DNA of 64,000 bases from Thraustochytrium sp. TN22 (Eukaryota > Sar > Bigyra > Thraustochytrida > Thraustochytriidae): the NCBI GenBank assembly GCA_013306675.1, contig JABLUY010000033.1, positions 1 through 64,000 on the forward strand, read 5' to 3'. The first letter of the stretch is position 1; the number at the start of each line of letters is the position of its first letter. Both the position numbers and the translations under genes were made by a program. This document shows, in pieces, positions 7,839 to 16,775 of the stretch. The notes below the pieces were generated by a model that ran no database searches, was not told the DNA's origin, and saw only the letters and a list, made by a program, of their open reading frames with translations.

Positions 7839-10277
7839 ATGGCGAGGCGGGTCGCAGCGCTGGCGCTGGCGGCGCTGGTGGCCGCCGCGAAGGCGACGCC
7901 CAGCGACGCAGCGGCGGCCGGGCGAGAGCATGTGGCGGCGTGGGAGCTGGCAGGGGAGGCGCGGGAAGAAGGCTGGCCCAGCGGAGAGCAGCTGCGCCAC
8001 AGGGAGATGGAAGAGCTGGCGGACGTGGGCTTCTTCGTGCGCCTGCGCGTGGCCGAGGTCTTTGAGCACCTGAACGCGCAGCGCAACCTGACCGAGCAGG
8101 GCTTCCTCTCCTTTCCGGTGCCCGGCGGCAACGGCAGCGCGGTGCTGTGTCAGCTGGTGGCGTCCGACGCGGTGCTGCCCGCGGCGCTGGCCGCCAAGTT
8201 CCCGCAGCTGCACCACTGGCAGGGCAAGTGCGACGACGGCACGGTGGTCGACCTCACCGGCACGGAGGACGTGGACGACTCCTTGGCCATCACCTTCCAG
8301 AGCACCAGGTCCGTGGACGCCGTCTACGTGGACAGCGCCGCGGCCAACTCGTCCACCTACCTGGTCTATGAGACGCGCCGCGCCAAGGACCTCGCCTCGG
8401 GCGCCGATCAGAACCACACCTGCATGGACGGCGAGGAGGAGGAGGCCGACGCCGCCGAGGACGCAGACCTCGTGGCGGCACGCAACGCCGCGGCGCCCAC
8501 CAGGGCAACAAGCCTGCTCACGCGCGCCTCCAAGAGCTCCTCGCGGACGACCTCCGGGTCCGCCACCGCCACCAAGGCCCGCAAGCTGCGCATGGCGCTC
8601 TCCGCCGAGACGGACTTCGCCCGATACCACGGCAACACCGAGGCGTCGGTGCTCAGCGCCATGGTCGAGGTCATGGCGCGCGTCAACGGCATCTTCATGC
8701 GCGAGCTTGGCGTCTTCTTCCAGCTCATTGACGACAACGACAAGCTCGTCTGCGCCAGCAACAAGGCAGACACCACCGCCTGCCAGACACTCGACGACAA
8801 TCCGTACGGCAACAACGCCTGGTTCATCGCGCAGCAGGGCATCTCCACGAGCCAGTACGATATCGGCCACGCCTTCTCGCGCACCTCGGGCGGCCGCGCC
8901 GCGCTCGGCACCATCTGCGCGCGCATGCGCGCCTACGCCGAGACGGGCCTCACCAAGCCGCGCGGCGACTACTTCGCCGTCGACTACGTCTCCCACGAGA
9001 TCGGCCACCAGCTCGGCATGTCTCACACCTTCCGCGACTGCCCCGGCGTCAGCGCCGAGCCTTCCACCAACCTCGAGACCGTTGAGCCGGGCTCCGGCGC
9101 CACCATCATGAGCTACGCCGGCGTCTGCAACAGCAACAACATCGAGTCCACCGTGCTGCCCTTCTTCTCGCCCAACTCCATCGCCGTCGCGCGCGCGCTC
9201 CTCGACAAGCGCAGCAGCTGCGGCACCTCCATCTCGACCGGCCGCAAGTCGCCCGTCGTCAGCGTCCCGGCCACCTGCACCGTCCCAGTCGGCCAGTCCT
9301 TCGTGCTCGACGGCACCTCCGAGTCGGGCGCCACCACCTCCTCCACCTTCCAGTGGACGCGCGCCGACCCGGGCAACGAGGACTTCAACGACAAGGCCGT
9401 CGGCCGATTCAGACCCTGGGAGCCCTCGCAGAGCACGCTCCGCTACTTCCCCAGCCTCTACTATACGCTCAACGACGTCAACACCTGGGTCGAGCGCCTG
9501 CCCACCGCCCCCACCACCATGACCATGCGCTTCGCGGAGCGCACCCTCTACTCCGACGAAGACTCCTACGACGACTTCGCCAAGGCCAACGTCGGCGACA
9601 TCGCTTACGCCGATACAGAAGTGTCCTTCGTTGACCTCGACCCGCTCGCCATCACTGCGCCCTCCTCCGGCGCCACGCTCACGCAGGGCCAGGCGTTCAC
9701 CTTCACCTGGTCCACCGGCGGCACCGCCTCGCTCTCCTCCACCGTCGGCATCTACGTCGCCCTCGACGTCCTGCCCTCCTCCCAGAAGAGCAGCTTCGAC
9801 TACGCAGAGGACGTCGTCGACCCGGACTGGATCCTCGTCACGACCGCCACCAACGACGGTTCCGTGCAGGCCGTCGTGCCCACCTCCGTGCACGCCAAGT
9901 CCAAGGCCCAGGACGGCCTCCTCATGATCCGCTCCGAAGGCGGCGACGGCTGCGCGTTTTACGAGGCCATCCGCGTCCAGATTGCCGCCGTCTCCTCCGG
10001 TGGCAGCCAGCTCGCGCCCGTCGACTCCGACGACACCGACGCCGCCTGCATCGAGGAGGGCCGCCGCGAGGTCGTCAATAAGTGGCGCAACCTTCTCGAG
10101 TACGTCAAGGACGTGCCCACCCCCGACGACTGCCTCGCCGCCTGCCAGGCCAACAGCCTTTGCACCGTCTACACCTACAACAAAAAAGGCAACAAGTGCT
10201 GGCTCCTTTCGGAGTCGCTCCGCAACAAGAAAGCGACCTCGCGCTGGTACGCCGGCGCGGCCAATTGCTCCGCATGA
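7839..10277 (+). CDS. Secreted reprolysin-like zinc metalloprotease with novel N-terminal domain and C-terminal PAN/Apple domain
   Basis: Start chosen at the ATG giving the signal peptide MARRVAALALAALVAAAKA; the 350 open codons upstream are repeat-derived. The protein has 812 residues. Residues about 25-165 are the domain shared with the gene at 3160. After an acidic, low-complexity linker, a metzincin catalytic domain follows: HEIGHQLGMSH has zinc ligands His386, His390 and His396 with catalytic Glu387, and the Met-turn MSYAG has Met424. The HEIGHQ-GxxHTF form is that of reprolysin-like M12B enzymes known from bacteria and protists. Residues about 490-720 are beta-rich spacer domains. Residues 737-810 have the Cys pattern of a PAN/Apple adhesion domain (CIEEG, CLAAC, SLCTVY, KCWLL, NCS). 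It probably acts outside the cell on proteins, and all catalytic residues are present. Codons are strongly G/C-ended. Confidence 0.88.
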   Translation: MARRVAALALAALVAAAKATPSDAAAAGREHVAAWELAGEAREEGWPSGEQLRHREMEELADVGFFVRLRVAEVFEHLNAQRNLTEQGFLSFPVPGGNGSAVLCQLVASDAVLPAALAAKFPQLHHWQGKCDDGTVVDLTGTEDVDDSLAITFQSTRSVDAVYVDSAAANSSTYLVYETRRAKDLASGADQNHTCMDGEEEEADAAEDADLVAARNAAAPTRATSLLTRASKSSSRTTSGSATATKARKLRMALSAETDFARYHGNTEASVLSAMVEVMARVNGIFMRELGVFFQLIDDNDKLVCASNKADTTACQTLDDNPYGNNAWFIAQQGISTSQYDIGHAFSRTSGGRAALGTICARMRAYAETGLTKPRGDYFAVDYVSHEIGHQLGMSHTFRDCPGVSAEPSTNLETVEPGSGATIMSYAGVCNSNNIESTVLPFFSPNSIAVARALLDKRSSCGTSISTGRKSPVVSVPATCTVPVGQSFVLDGTSESGATTSSTFQWTRADPGNEDFNDKAVGRFRPWEPSQSTLRYFPSLYYTLNDVNTWVERLPTAPTTMTMRFAERTLYSDEDSYDDFAKANVGDIAYADTEVSFVDLDPLAITAPSSGATLTQGQAFTFTWSTGGTASLSSTVGIYVALDVLPSSQKSSFDYAEDVVDPDWILVTTATNDGSVQAVVPTSVHAKSKAQDGLLMIRSEGGDGCAFYEAIRVQIAAVSSGGSQLAPVDSDDTDAACIEEGRREVVNKWRNLLEYVKDVPTPDDCLAACQANSLCTVYTYNKKGNKCWLLSESLRNKKATSRWYAGAANCSA

Positions 10278-10497
10278 TGGCTCTTGGAACGACCACTCCA
10301 CTCCACCTGAACCGCACAAGTCCACACATGCTTGACCCTGTACACTGCCCATGCTGCTCTCTGGCGGGCGCGCTCGGGATGCATGATAGTAAGTATGTTA
10401 GGCTGCTAGTCAACCTCACCACGTCGCGTCGCAGACGCAAGGCAGATTGCTCATACTCATCTTCTTCGCACGTTAGAATCGGCTACCACACAAGCGT

Positions 10498-10737
10498 CTG
10501 CCCTTGATCTTGTTGGCTAGCTCTTTCGCTTCCACCCTCGCCACGGAATGGTGCCGTGGCGACCCGAAGGCCTCCCTCTTGACGTCGAGCGCCTCCCCGT
10601 AGTACCGCAGCGCATGCTCTTACCGCGCAGCGCATACTTGTAGCGGCCCTGGGATTCGTACACGTTCGCCATGTTGTTGAGCGTCCCCGCCAACGCCAGG
10701 ACGCCGCGGCAAAGGGCCTCCCGGCGCCCACACACAT
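10498..10737 (-). pseudogene. Fragment of a kinesin-light-chain-type TPR gene
   Basis: Two minus-strand frames carry consecutive parts of one TPR tandem. TLNNMANVYESQGRYKYAL is followed, after a frame change, by ALRYYGEALDVKREAFG, HHSVARVEAKE and LANKIKG. The TLNNxAxxYxxQGxYxxAL pattern is diagnostic of kinesin-light-chain/NPHP3-type TPRs. At the junction a short direct repeat (two copies of atgcgctgcg separated by a few bases) accounts for the shift. Nothing recognisable continues upstream of 10740, so only about one and a half repeats remain. It is too short to be a functional gene, and I read it as host gene debris. Confidence 0.6.
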
Positions 10738-10776
10738 CCTACGCGCGCGCCGTACCGGGCGCCCACGGCGGACCCA

Positions 10777-11043
10777 ATGCCGCGCGCGACGAGCGGGTCA
10801 ATCCTGGTTGGCGAAGCTGGGTCTAATGAGAGTACCAGCGGCGGCGGCGACGGTGGCGGTGGCGACTCGCTCCTCGCAGGGGTGAGCAGCTGGGTTCTCG
10901 TCCTCGCGGGCTTGGGCATCGCGGTGATCATTGTTGGCTGCGTGGCGATGGGGGGAAGCTTCTGTCTCGGACCGGCCTCGTTGCCGCGGCTGCTGCAGCA
11001 GGGTCGCGGCTGGCAGCGCGGCCAAAGGTATGCAGCCGATTAG
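10777..11043 (+). CDS. Possible small one-TM protein or C-terminal remnant of a membrane protein
   Basis: Not recognised. It has 88 residues: a Gly/Ser/Asp-rich stretch (STSGGGDGGGGD), then one strong hydrophobic segment (SSWVLVLAGLGIAVIIVGCV) and a short tail. The look is that of the juxtamembrane linker and C-terminal TM of a type I surface protein, so it may be the last piece of a decayed gene rather than a gene. It lies among other debris, and no start context distinguishes the two options. Confidence 0.28.
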   Translation: MPRATSGSILVGEAGSNESTSGGGDGGGGDSLLAGVSSWVLVLAGLGIAVIIVGCVAMGGSFCLGPASLPRLLQQGRGWQRGQRYAAD

Positions 11044-11953
11044 GCCCCTGCAGGACCGAAATTCCGACGGAGAGTCTCTATGTATGATAACTTGCTTTGG
11101 CCTAGTCTTTTCCTCTTCTTCTTCCTCCTCCCTCTTCTTGAGTCAGCTGTGGTTGGTAGCGGTGTGGTGGTGGTGGTGGTGACGATGGACATGATCAGCC
11201 CGCGTATGGCACGAGCTAAGCACACCAAGCGGGGGGGGGCGGAGACTAAGCAGGAGTCCAATACCGCAGTGCTCGTCAGCTGGTGGCGGCGCCGCGATAA
11301 CGGTCTCGAGCCCGAACTAGGCTGCGGCGCCTTGAACTCCCCACCATGCGACCAGACTCGCTCCGTCCGCGCCGGTCGTGGCATCAAAGAACTTACATTT
11401 GATGTCGTTGACCACCCGCCATCCGTTCAATACCAGCACTCCGCCCGAAGTCCCCGCGCCTCCAGCGATGGCACATGGTGCCGTGCTGCTTGTGATTCCC
11501 TCGTCCCAGTCACCGGTGATCGATCGGTTGAGACACCACGAATCGCCGCGGCGTGTTCTGCTCTGCGAAGCAACCGGCCTAACTGCTAGGCGTTGCACCT
11601 CGCGATGGAAGCGGGCCCTTCCCTCGACCGATTGATGAGCGGTGACTGGGTGCCAGGTCGCGCGGCCACGGCCATGGCGTGGATGCTAAGCGGCGCGGAG
11701 ACCAAACGGCTCGGAACCCAGGCCAAGTGCCGCCGCGGGGAGGCCAAACGGCGCGGGCGCAGAGCGACGAGGAACAAAGCCGTATCGACCACCGAGGCAT
11801 TGCAGCCGCAGAAGCGAATCTGCAAGCAGCGCGGCAACGCAACGTCGAAGGCGGTGTCATCGCTCGAGGCGCGGAAAGTTCGGGCGGTGTGTGCAGGCGG
11901 CGCGGGAGTGAAGTGTTTGTGGGGGGAGGTGCCTTCTAAAGACATCTGCAAGA
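11044..11953. other. Spacer with an imperfect inverted repeat
   Basis: No gene recognised. It has a pyrimidine-rich stretch (11100-11140), a GTGGTGG run (11160-11180) and a 10-base G run near 11231. Segments at about 11507-11536 (cccagtcaccggtgatcgat) and 11622-11650 are imperfect reverse complements, matching at about 25 of 30 bases; translated in opposite directions they give NRSITGDWDEG and DRLMSGDWVPG. This suggests two inverted copies of one ancient coding fragment. The last 200 bases should contain the promoter of the gene at 11954. Confidence 0.4.
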
Positions 11954-14900
11954 ATGAGTGACCAGGCACGTCAGCGTCCCAAGCCAACGTGCGAGGTCAT
12001 CAACATCCTCGAACTGTGCGGGATTGGGGAGACCGAGAATAGTGACACCCCCACCCCAAACGTTCGACTCCTTTGCATTCCAAAGGAGCAGCGGCCTTAC
12101 GAGTGGAGCGCTACGAGCGCCAAAGCATTCTTCAAGGCGCTTTGGGGTGAGCTTCAGGACAGCTCTTCTGCATCGACCTCGGCCTGGTACCGACTCGGGA
12201 CGTTTGAGTGCTTCCTTGACGACAACTCCAACGTCAACGATGGCTGTGAGACACTCCAGGTCTTTGACGGCCAACAGCGACTTATGACGTTCTTCCTCCT
12301 CTGCCACGCCATCTGCATTTTCTTCGATGGAATCGTGAAGAACTCTGCCTCGTACAACACCGCGAGAGTAAAGGCGGCCTTTCGTAAACTCCGACGGATT
12401 CTCTGCGTGACGGCGAACGCTGCTCCGAAGTGGGAAAGTCATTCTCGCATCAAGTGGGAGTCGATGGACAACAACAACGCGGTCGTCCTGCTGGACAAGC
12501 TGTGCCTAGGGCTCTACAGAGGTGAAGATCACCCCGAGAAAGACGGCCCCGAGGTCGTCGATCTCGAGCAGGATGTGTGGGAGTCCCTGAGGCCCTTAGA
12601 TCTGTGGGAAGCAGCCCAGCAACGACAGGCTGGAAGCATCGTAAAGGCAAATGCTGCCCACGACAGTTGCCGGAGCCTGTTTGAGAACCTAGAGGCGATC
12701 GTTCGCGCGATCTACGAGATGGCGACCAACAACTACGTGGTGGAGCTGTCGGGATCCCGGGAAGCCCTCGACCCCTCGCAGCAGCTTGCTGACTTCGTCT
12801 TGAACGTTCTCTGCTCCAGGGTTCTGGTCAATCTGACCTTGGACAACGACCTGATTTGCGCACTGGATTTTTTTCGGCAAGCCAACGCCTTTCGTTCACT
12901 GGAATTCACTCCCGAGGACCAGCTGCGGACCAACATCATCAACCTCCTGAAGCCGCTCAGGGAAGCAGGGTCAGCTGGAAGTCGCGCCACAAGTCGCGCC
13001 ACAAGACAGGGGAACCCGGGGCCAAACTCCGAAGCCGGGAACAGCGCCAGAGCAAACGATCGCGCGAGGACGAACGCAGCCTTTCACAAGGCTCGCAATG
13101 TTCTGAGAGGGTACTCTCGTGAGGTGCGGACAGAGCTCATGAACAATGCGATTCGTGCCGCTCTCGTCGTGCGAGTAGATCTCCCCGACTTGCGAGTCTA
13201 CCGAGACGACGCCAAGCCCATGAACGTGCTCGAGGACTACATCATGCGTTGCATTCGAGACGATCGAAGAAAGGCCGTCAGAACCCACATCCCCGAGATG
13301 ATCGAGGAGATTTGCGACAGCCTGAAGCGCTTTCTGGTTCTCAAGCTGCCGGACGACAGGCAGCTTGACTGGCCAAACAACGGAGAGGGCGAGACTCCTC
13401 ACGAGCACAGGGCTATTCTTACTCGGATGACCTGCATGCGGGAGTTCTCACAGCACTTTGACGTCGTGCTCGTGGCGCTGTGGAAGATCATCGAAGGCGT
13501 GCCTGACACAATCTTCTCAAACGCAGTCTCGAAGCATGCCTGCTGCGCTGCGCTGACCCGCTTCATCGAGCGCTTCTGCGTTGCGAAGCTCCTCGCGCGC
13601 ACCCCATGGACCGAGCTGGACTTTCACCTTGCCGCGCACAAGTTCTTGGCGGCGCTCAGGGTCATCAGAGACACGAGACAGGTGCCACGAAGGGTGGCGA
13701 GCTTGCTCGTGCTCGTCCGCGACCATTTTGGTATCTCCAACAAGGATCGCGTTGCACTCCTCGCCAGCCTCTCGCGTCCTAACCTGTACGAGAAGCTCAA
13801 GCAAGGCGAGCGCCAAGGCTTGACCTACCTTCTTCGCATTGCGAACGCCGAGTCGACGCCAGGACTGATTCGCGGTTTGAGTTCTAGCGATTGGAAGGAG
13901 CCTGTGCAGCTGGAGCACGCGAACCCGCAATCTAAGCGTGACAGCTTCCCAGAGCCTGCACCAGATGGGCTTGGCAACATCTACCTGCTGTCAACATCTC
14001 TCAACAGGGTCGCCAGGGCCAAGGACTTCAAGGACAAAAACGTCGACATCATCGAGAACCACGGGCTCGTCCTGGAGAAGCACACGGGCATGCATTACTT
14101 TGCCAAGCACAACGTCTACAAGGAGGGTCGGCAAGCTTGGACGAAACAAGAGGGCTGCCGCCTCTTCGTAGACCAGCTGAAAGCCCTCGCAAAGGCTCTG
14201 CGCCTCCATGCGCCGTACGAGTTCGAGATTGCTGAGGACCTGAACCTCAGTAAACTTGTCCAGGTCTCCGCCAAAGACGGCACGGATTGGCTCGCCAGAC
14301 TCGGATCAATCTTCGAGGACGTATTTCGCAAATACCACTGCGGAGACTCTTCCTCCTCTTCATGGACAAGCCTTGTGGAGGCGTTCGGCATGCTCGAGGA
14401 TTACCGCGTCGTGGTTCCTGGCAGCCACAACAACTCTACTGCGTACCAGCGGAAGGATTCCGGGGTGTGGGACGAGGAGCGCTACTGCGCTGGTATGGTC
14501 GACCTCGACGACCGGCACGGCATAGACGGCATCCCAGATGCTATCTACCGGAGCGAATTCGCCGTGATGCTTCGCCAGCTTCCCGTCAAGGACGGTGACG
14601 AAGCGCGCTACACCAGCTTCTGCATCTTGACCCTGGTGGACCAAGCCCGAAATGGTGACATGATCGCATACCGCATGACCCGAAAGTACTTCAACGAGAA
14701 GTACCCAGAGAAGTGCCGCGAGAAGTGCCGCGAGATGGAGCTACCGTTCGGCATCTGCCCCAACTTCGGTGCATGGAGGGTGACTTCGCTCGGCAATCTG
14801 GCCGATGAGATCCCGTCAGATGGACCTGCACTACCGAACGGCTTTTCTGCGGAGTTTCAGATCGCGCCCCAAGTCATGTTCAAGGTCATGGTCGACTCTG

Positions 14901-15715
14901 CTTCTGAGCGCATTAAGCTGCTCGGCGGTGGGGAGGAGCACCGGGCATCATCGGCATATGATGCTATGGCCTGCATCATCACCGGACTGCGGAAAATGAA
15001 GAAAACAGAACTGGTGTCCAGAGTCAACGAACTCGCCAATGAGAGTGACTGCGCAAAGCTTCTCGTCTACGGCCGTCCTGAGGTCCAGCAACGCATCCAG
15101 GCGGAAATAGACAAGCAGGCGAAGCAGAAGAAGCGCAAGCGCCAGCACCGAGACAACGAGGGGCGACAGGCAACCAGAACTCGCCTTCCACAGGCAGCCG
15201 GACCTAAAGAGCCGCAGCCCGACCCACCCGCTCCTCCTGCCATCTCCGACACTGACGTTGCGTCCGCTGAGATACTTGACCCGGTCTGGTCCAGTAGCTG
15301 CGAAAATGTCCAGGTGCTCAACTTCGGAGATTGTGGCCCGGGTGCAGACCCCTTCATTTTGAAACGGCGCAATCCAGTCGGGAACGTTCACAACCGCATT
15401 ATTCCCCTCGGTTTCAAGTGCTGTATCGGCGGTCTCATCTTCAGAGCGGACAGAAAGTCCTTCGTCGTTATCGAAAAGTCGACTGGCCGTGTGTTTTCGG
15501 GAGGCACGCCAATGTCCGCATGGAAGAGTCTTCCAATGAAACCCGCTGGTGTAGCGTTCGAGCAGCTCGGGTTTGGTCATGAGGAAGCTCAGGCGGAACT
15601 GCGCAGACTGCTCCCGGGCGTCGCAGAACAGAGGTACCCGTGGCCCAACGAACGACGAGTGCCGGCTCGAACGTACAAGCTTTCGGAACTCAGGCGGGAC
15701 GAAGACTCCACATAA
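11954..15715 (+). CDS. GmrSD-like protein: DUF262 + DUF1524 (HNH-type) + NLS + FY-rich (FYRN/FYRC)-like C terminus
   Basis: 1253 residues, ATG at 11954. Residues about 36-130 match DUF262, the ParB/sulfiredoxin-like NTP-binding half of GmrSD: IPKEQRPYEW (Gln46, Arg47) and FDGQQRLMTFFLL (Asp105-Arg109). Residues about 640-705 match DUF1524, the His-Me/HNH nuclease half: LEHANPQS (His655) and LGNIYLLSTSLN (Asn675, Asn684) then FKDK. In bacteria these halves form a modification-dependent (type IV) restriction enzyme cutting glucosylated or otherwise modified DNA. Here about 500 helical residues separate them. A basic cluster KQKKRKR near residue 1057 should be an NLS. Residues about 1140-1228 (IPLGFKCC, SGRVFSGGTPMSAWKSL, FEQLGFGHEEAQAELRRLLPG) resemble the FYRN/FYRC module of MLL/trithorax and JmjC proteins. 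Of the first 44 codons only 29 end in G/C, unlike neighbours. A nuclear nuclease reading modified or chromatinised DNA is inference. The DUF262/DUF1524 calls are firm; FYR is probable. Confidence 0.82.
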   Translation: MSDQARQRPKPTCEVINILELCGIGETENSDTPTPNVRLLCIPKEQRPYEWSATSAKAFFKALWGELQDSSSASTSAWYRLGTFECFLDDNSNVNDGCETLQVFDGQQRLMTFFLLCHAICIFFDGIVKNSASYNTARVKAAFRKLRRILCVTANAAPKWESHSRIKWESMDNNNAVVLLDKLCLGLYRGEDHPEKDGPEVVDLEQDVWESLRPLDLWEAAQQRQAGSIVKANAAHDSCRSLFENLEAIVRAIYEMATNNYVVELSGSREALDPSQQLADFVLNVLCSRVLVNLTLDNDLICALDFFRQANAFRSLEFTPEDQLRTNIINLLKPLREAGSAGSRATSRATRQGNPGPNSEAGNSARANDRARTNAAFHKARNVLRGYSREVRTELMNNAIRAALVVRVDLPDLRVYRDDAKPMNVLEDYIMRCIRDDRRKAVRTHIPEMIEEICDSLKRFLVLKLPDDRQLDWPNNGEGETPHEHRAILTRMTCMREFSQHFDVVLVALWKIIEGVPDTIFSNAVSKHACCAALTRFIERFCVAKLLARTPWTELDFHLAAHKFLAALRVIRDTRQVPRRVASLLVLVRDHFGISNKDRVALLASLSRPNLYEKLKQGERQGLTYLLRIANAESTPGLIRGLSSSDWKEPVQLEHANPQSKRDSFPEPAPDGLGNIYLLSTSLNRVARAKDFKDKNVDIIENHGLVLEKHTGMHYFAKHNVYKEGRQAWTKQEGCRLFVDQLKALAKALRLHAPYEFEIAEDLNLSKLVQVSAKDGTDWLARLGSIFEDVFRKYHCGDSSSSSWTSLVEAFGMLEDYRVVVPGSHNNSTAYQRKDSGVWDEERYCAGMVDLDDRHGIDGIPDAIYRSEFAVMLRQLPVKDGDEARYTSFCILTLVDQARNGDMIAYRMTRKYFNEKYPEKCREKCREMELPFGICPNFGAWRVTSLGNLADEIPSDGPALPNGFSAEFQIAPQVMFKVMVDSASERIKLLGGGEEHRASSAYDAMACIITGLRKMKKTELVSRVNELANESDCAKLLVYGRPEVQQRIQAEIDKQAKQKKRKRQHRDNEGRQATRTRLPQAAGPKEPQPDPPAPPAISDTDVASAEILDPVWSSSCENVQVLNFGDCGPGADPFILKRRNPVGNVHNRIIPLGFKCCIGGLIFRADRKSFVVIEKSTGRVFSGGTPMSAWKSLPMKPAGVAFEQLGFGHEEAQAELRRLLPGVAEQRYPWPNERRVPARTYKLSELRRDEDST

Positions 15716-16193
15716 AAAGTCAAACGTAAAACTTCCATGTGCAATTTGCGCGTCTCGGGATGTAGTGGTGCTGGATGAGGTCGGGCGGTGGCTCTACTCT
15801 CAGCGCAAGCGGCAGACCGGGCGTCGCCTTCACCTGCGCGGGAGGATGCAACGAGAAGCTCGTGCCTGGCATTGTTGTAGATACGTTTTGCCGAAGGTAC
15901 AGCAAAGGAACGTGTTTCGATTGATCTTGACCGCTGCGATGCGACTGCGCAAACCACATCATCGCTGCCGTCGAGAGGTGGTCGCCGCGAGGTGGTCGCC
16001 GCTGACGAGTAGAATAGGGCTACCTAAGGTCGAACTTGACAGCTGCAGGCTTCTCTGCCATGGGAAAGTACAAGTCGTCCCCCACCTTCACCTGGCGGCA
16101 TCACATTCCAGCAAGACAAACATCTGCTGCAACATCGCAGGACGAACCCACTTGAGAAGCAATGCCTCAAGACTTTTTCAAAGCCTCCCTCCA
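15716..16193. other. Spacer downstream of the GmrSD-like gene
   Basis: No gene called. Short open segments have coding-like flavour (for example CAGGCNEKLVPGIVV near 15836-15880 on the plus strand), but they are interrupted by stops in every frame and match nothing I recognise. It may be debris of a gene that accompanied the GmrSD-like gene. Confidence 0.3.
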
Positions 16194-16489
16194 TCACATG
16201 TTTAGAGTCCGAGTTAAAGCATCTGACCGCGGCGGCAGCGCTGGACTTGCATCGGATTTGCGCTCGAGCAGCCGCCGTCCATAGGAACGTCGTGTCGGCG
16301 AACCGCTGCTCATCTCATTCATCTTGCATCATGTCCCTCAATCACACGTGGAGAGTCCGAGTCAACGCACCTGATCGCGGCGGCAGCGCTGGACTTGACA
16401 GTGGGTCGGATTCGAGTTCGAGCAGCCGCCGTCCATAAGAATCTCGTATCGGTGAACCGCTGCTCATCTCGTTCGTGCTGCATCATGTC
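16194..16489. repeat. Two tandem copies of a ~145-150 bp unit before the second importin gene
   Basis: Copy 1 (about 16194-16338) and copy 2 (about 16339-16489) share gagtccgagt, then gcggcggcagcgctggactt, gagcagccgccgtccata, gaaccgctgctcatctc and gcatcatgtccc in the same order, with scattered substitutions. They are a diverged direct tandem duplication lying 290-580 bases upstream of the importin-like ATG, so they are probably promoter or leader DNA. Confidence 0.85.
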
Positions 16490-16602
16490 CCAAGAAAGCC
16501 GAGGCGAGGCGACCGCGGCCGGCCGTCCCCACCTCCCGCAATCAAGCGGAACTCCAAAATTCAAATCGCCGCCCGGAGCCAGCAGCGCGGCGCTAACGCG
16601 GC

Positions 16603-16642
<40 letters not shown>

Positions 16643-16775
16643 GGGGCTTGCCCGCTCGCTGGCCCGCCTGCGCCGCTCGTTGGCCGGCCACCCACCTTCC
16701 TACCTGCCCGCCCGCCCGCTCGCCCGCTCGCTCTCCGCCGGGCATCCTGAGGAAAAGAGGGCGCGGGCCAGCGGC

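Noticed and set aside
7140-10352. 1070-residue open frame antisense to the metalloprotease gene
   Set aside because: Gly/Val/Arg-rich composition mirrors the sense codons, no domain is recognisable, and it runs through the upstream GC repeats. The sense strand has clear catalytic motifs.
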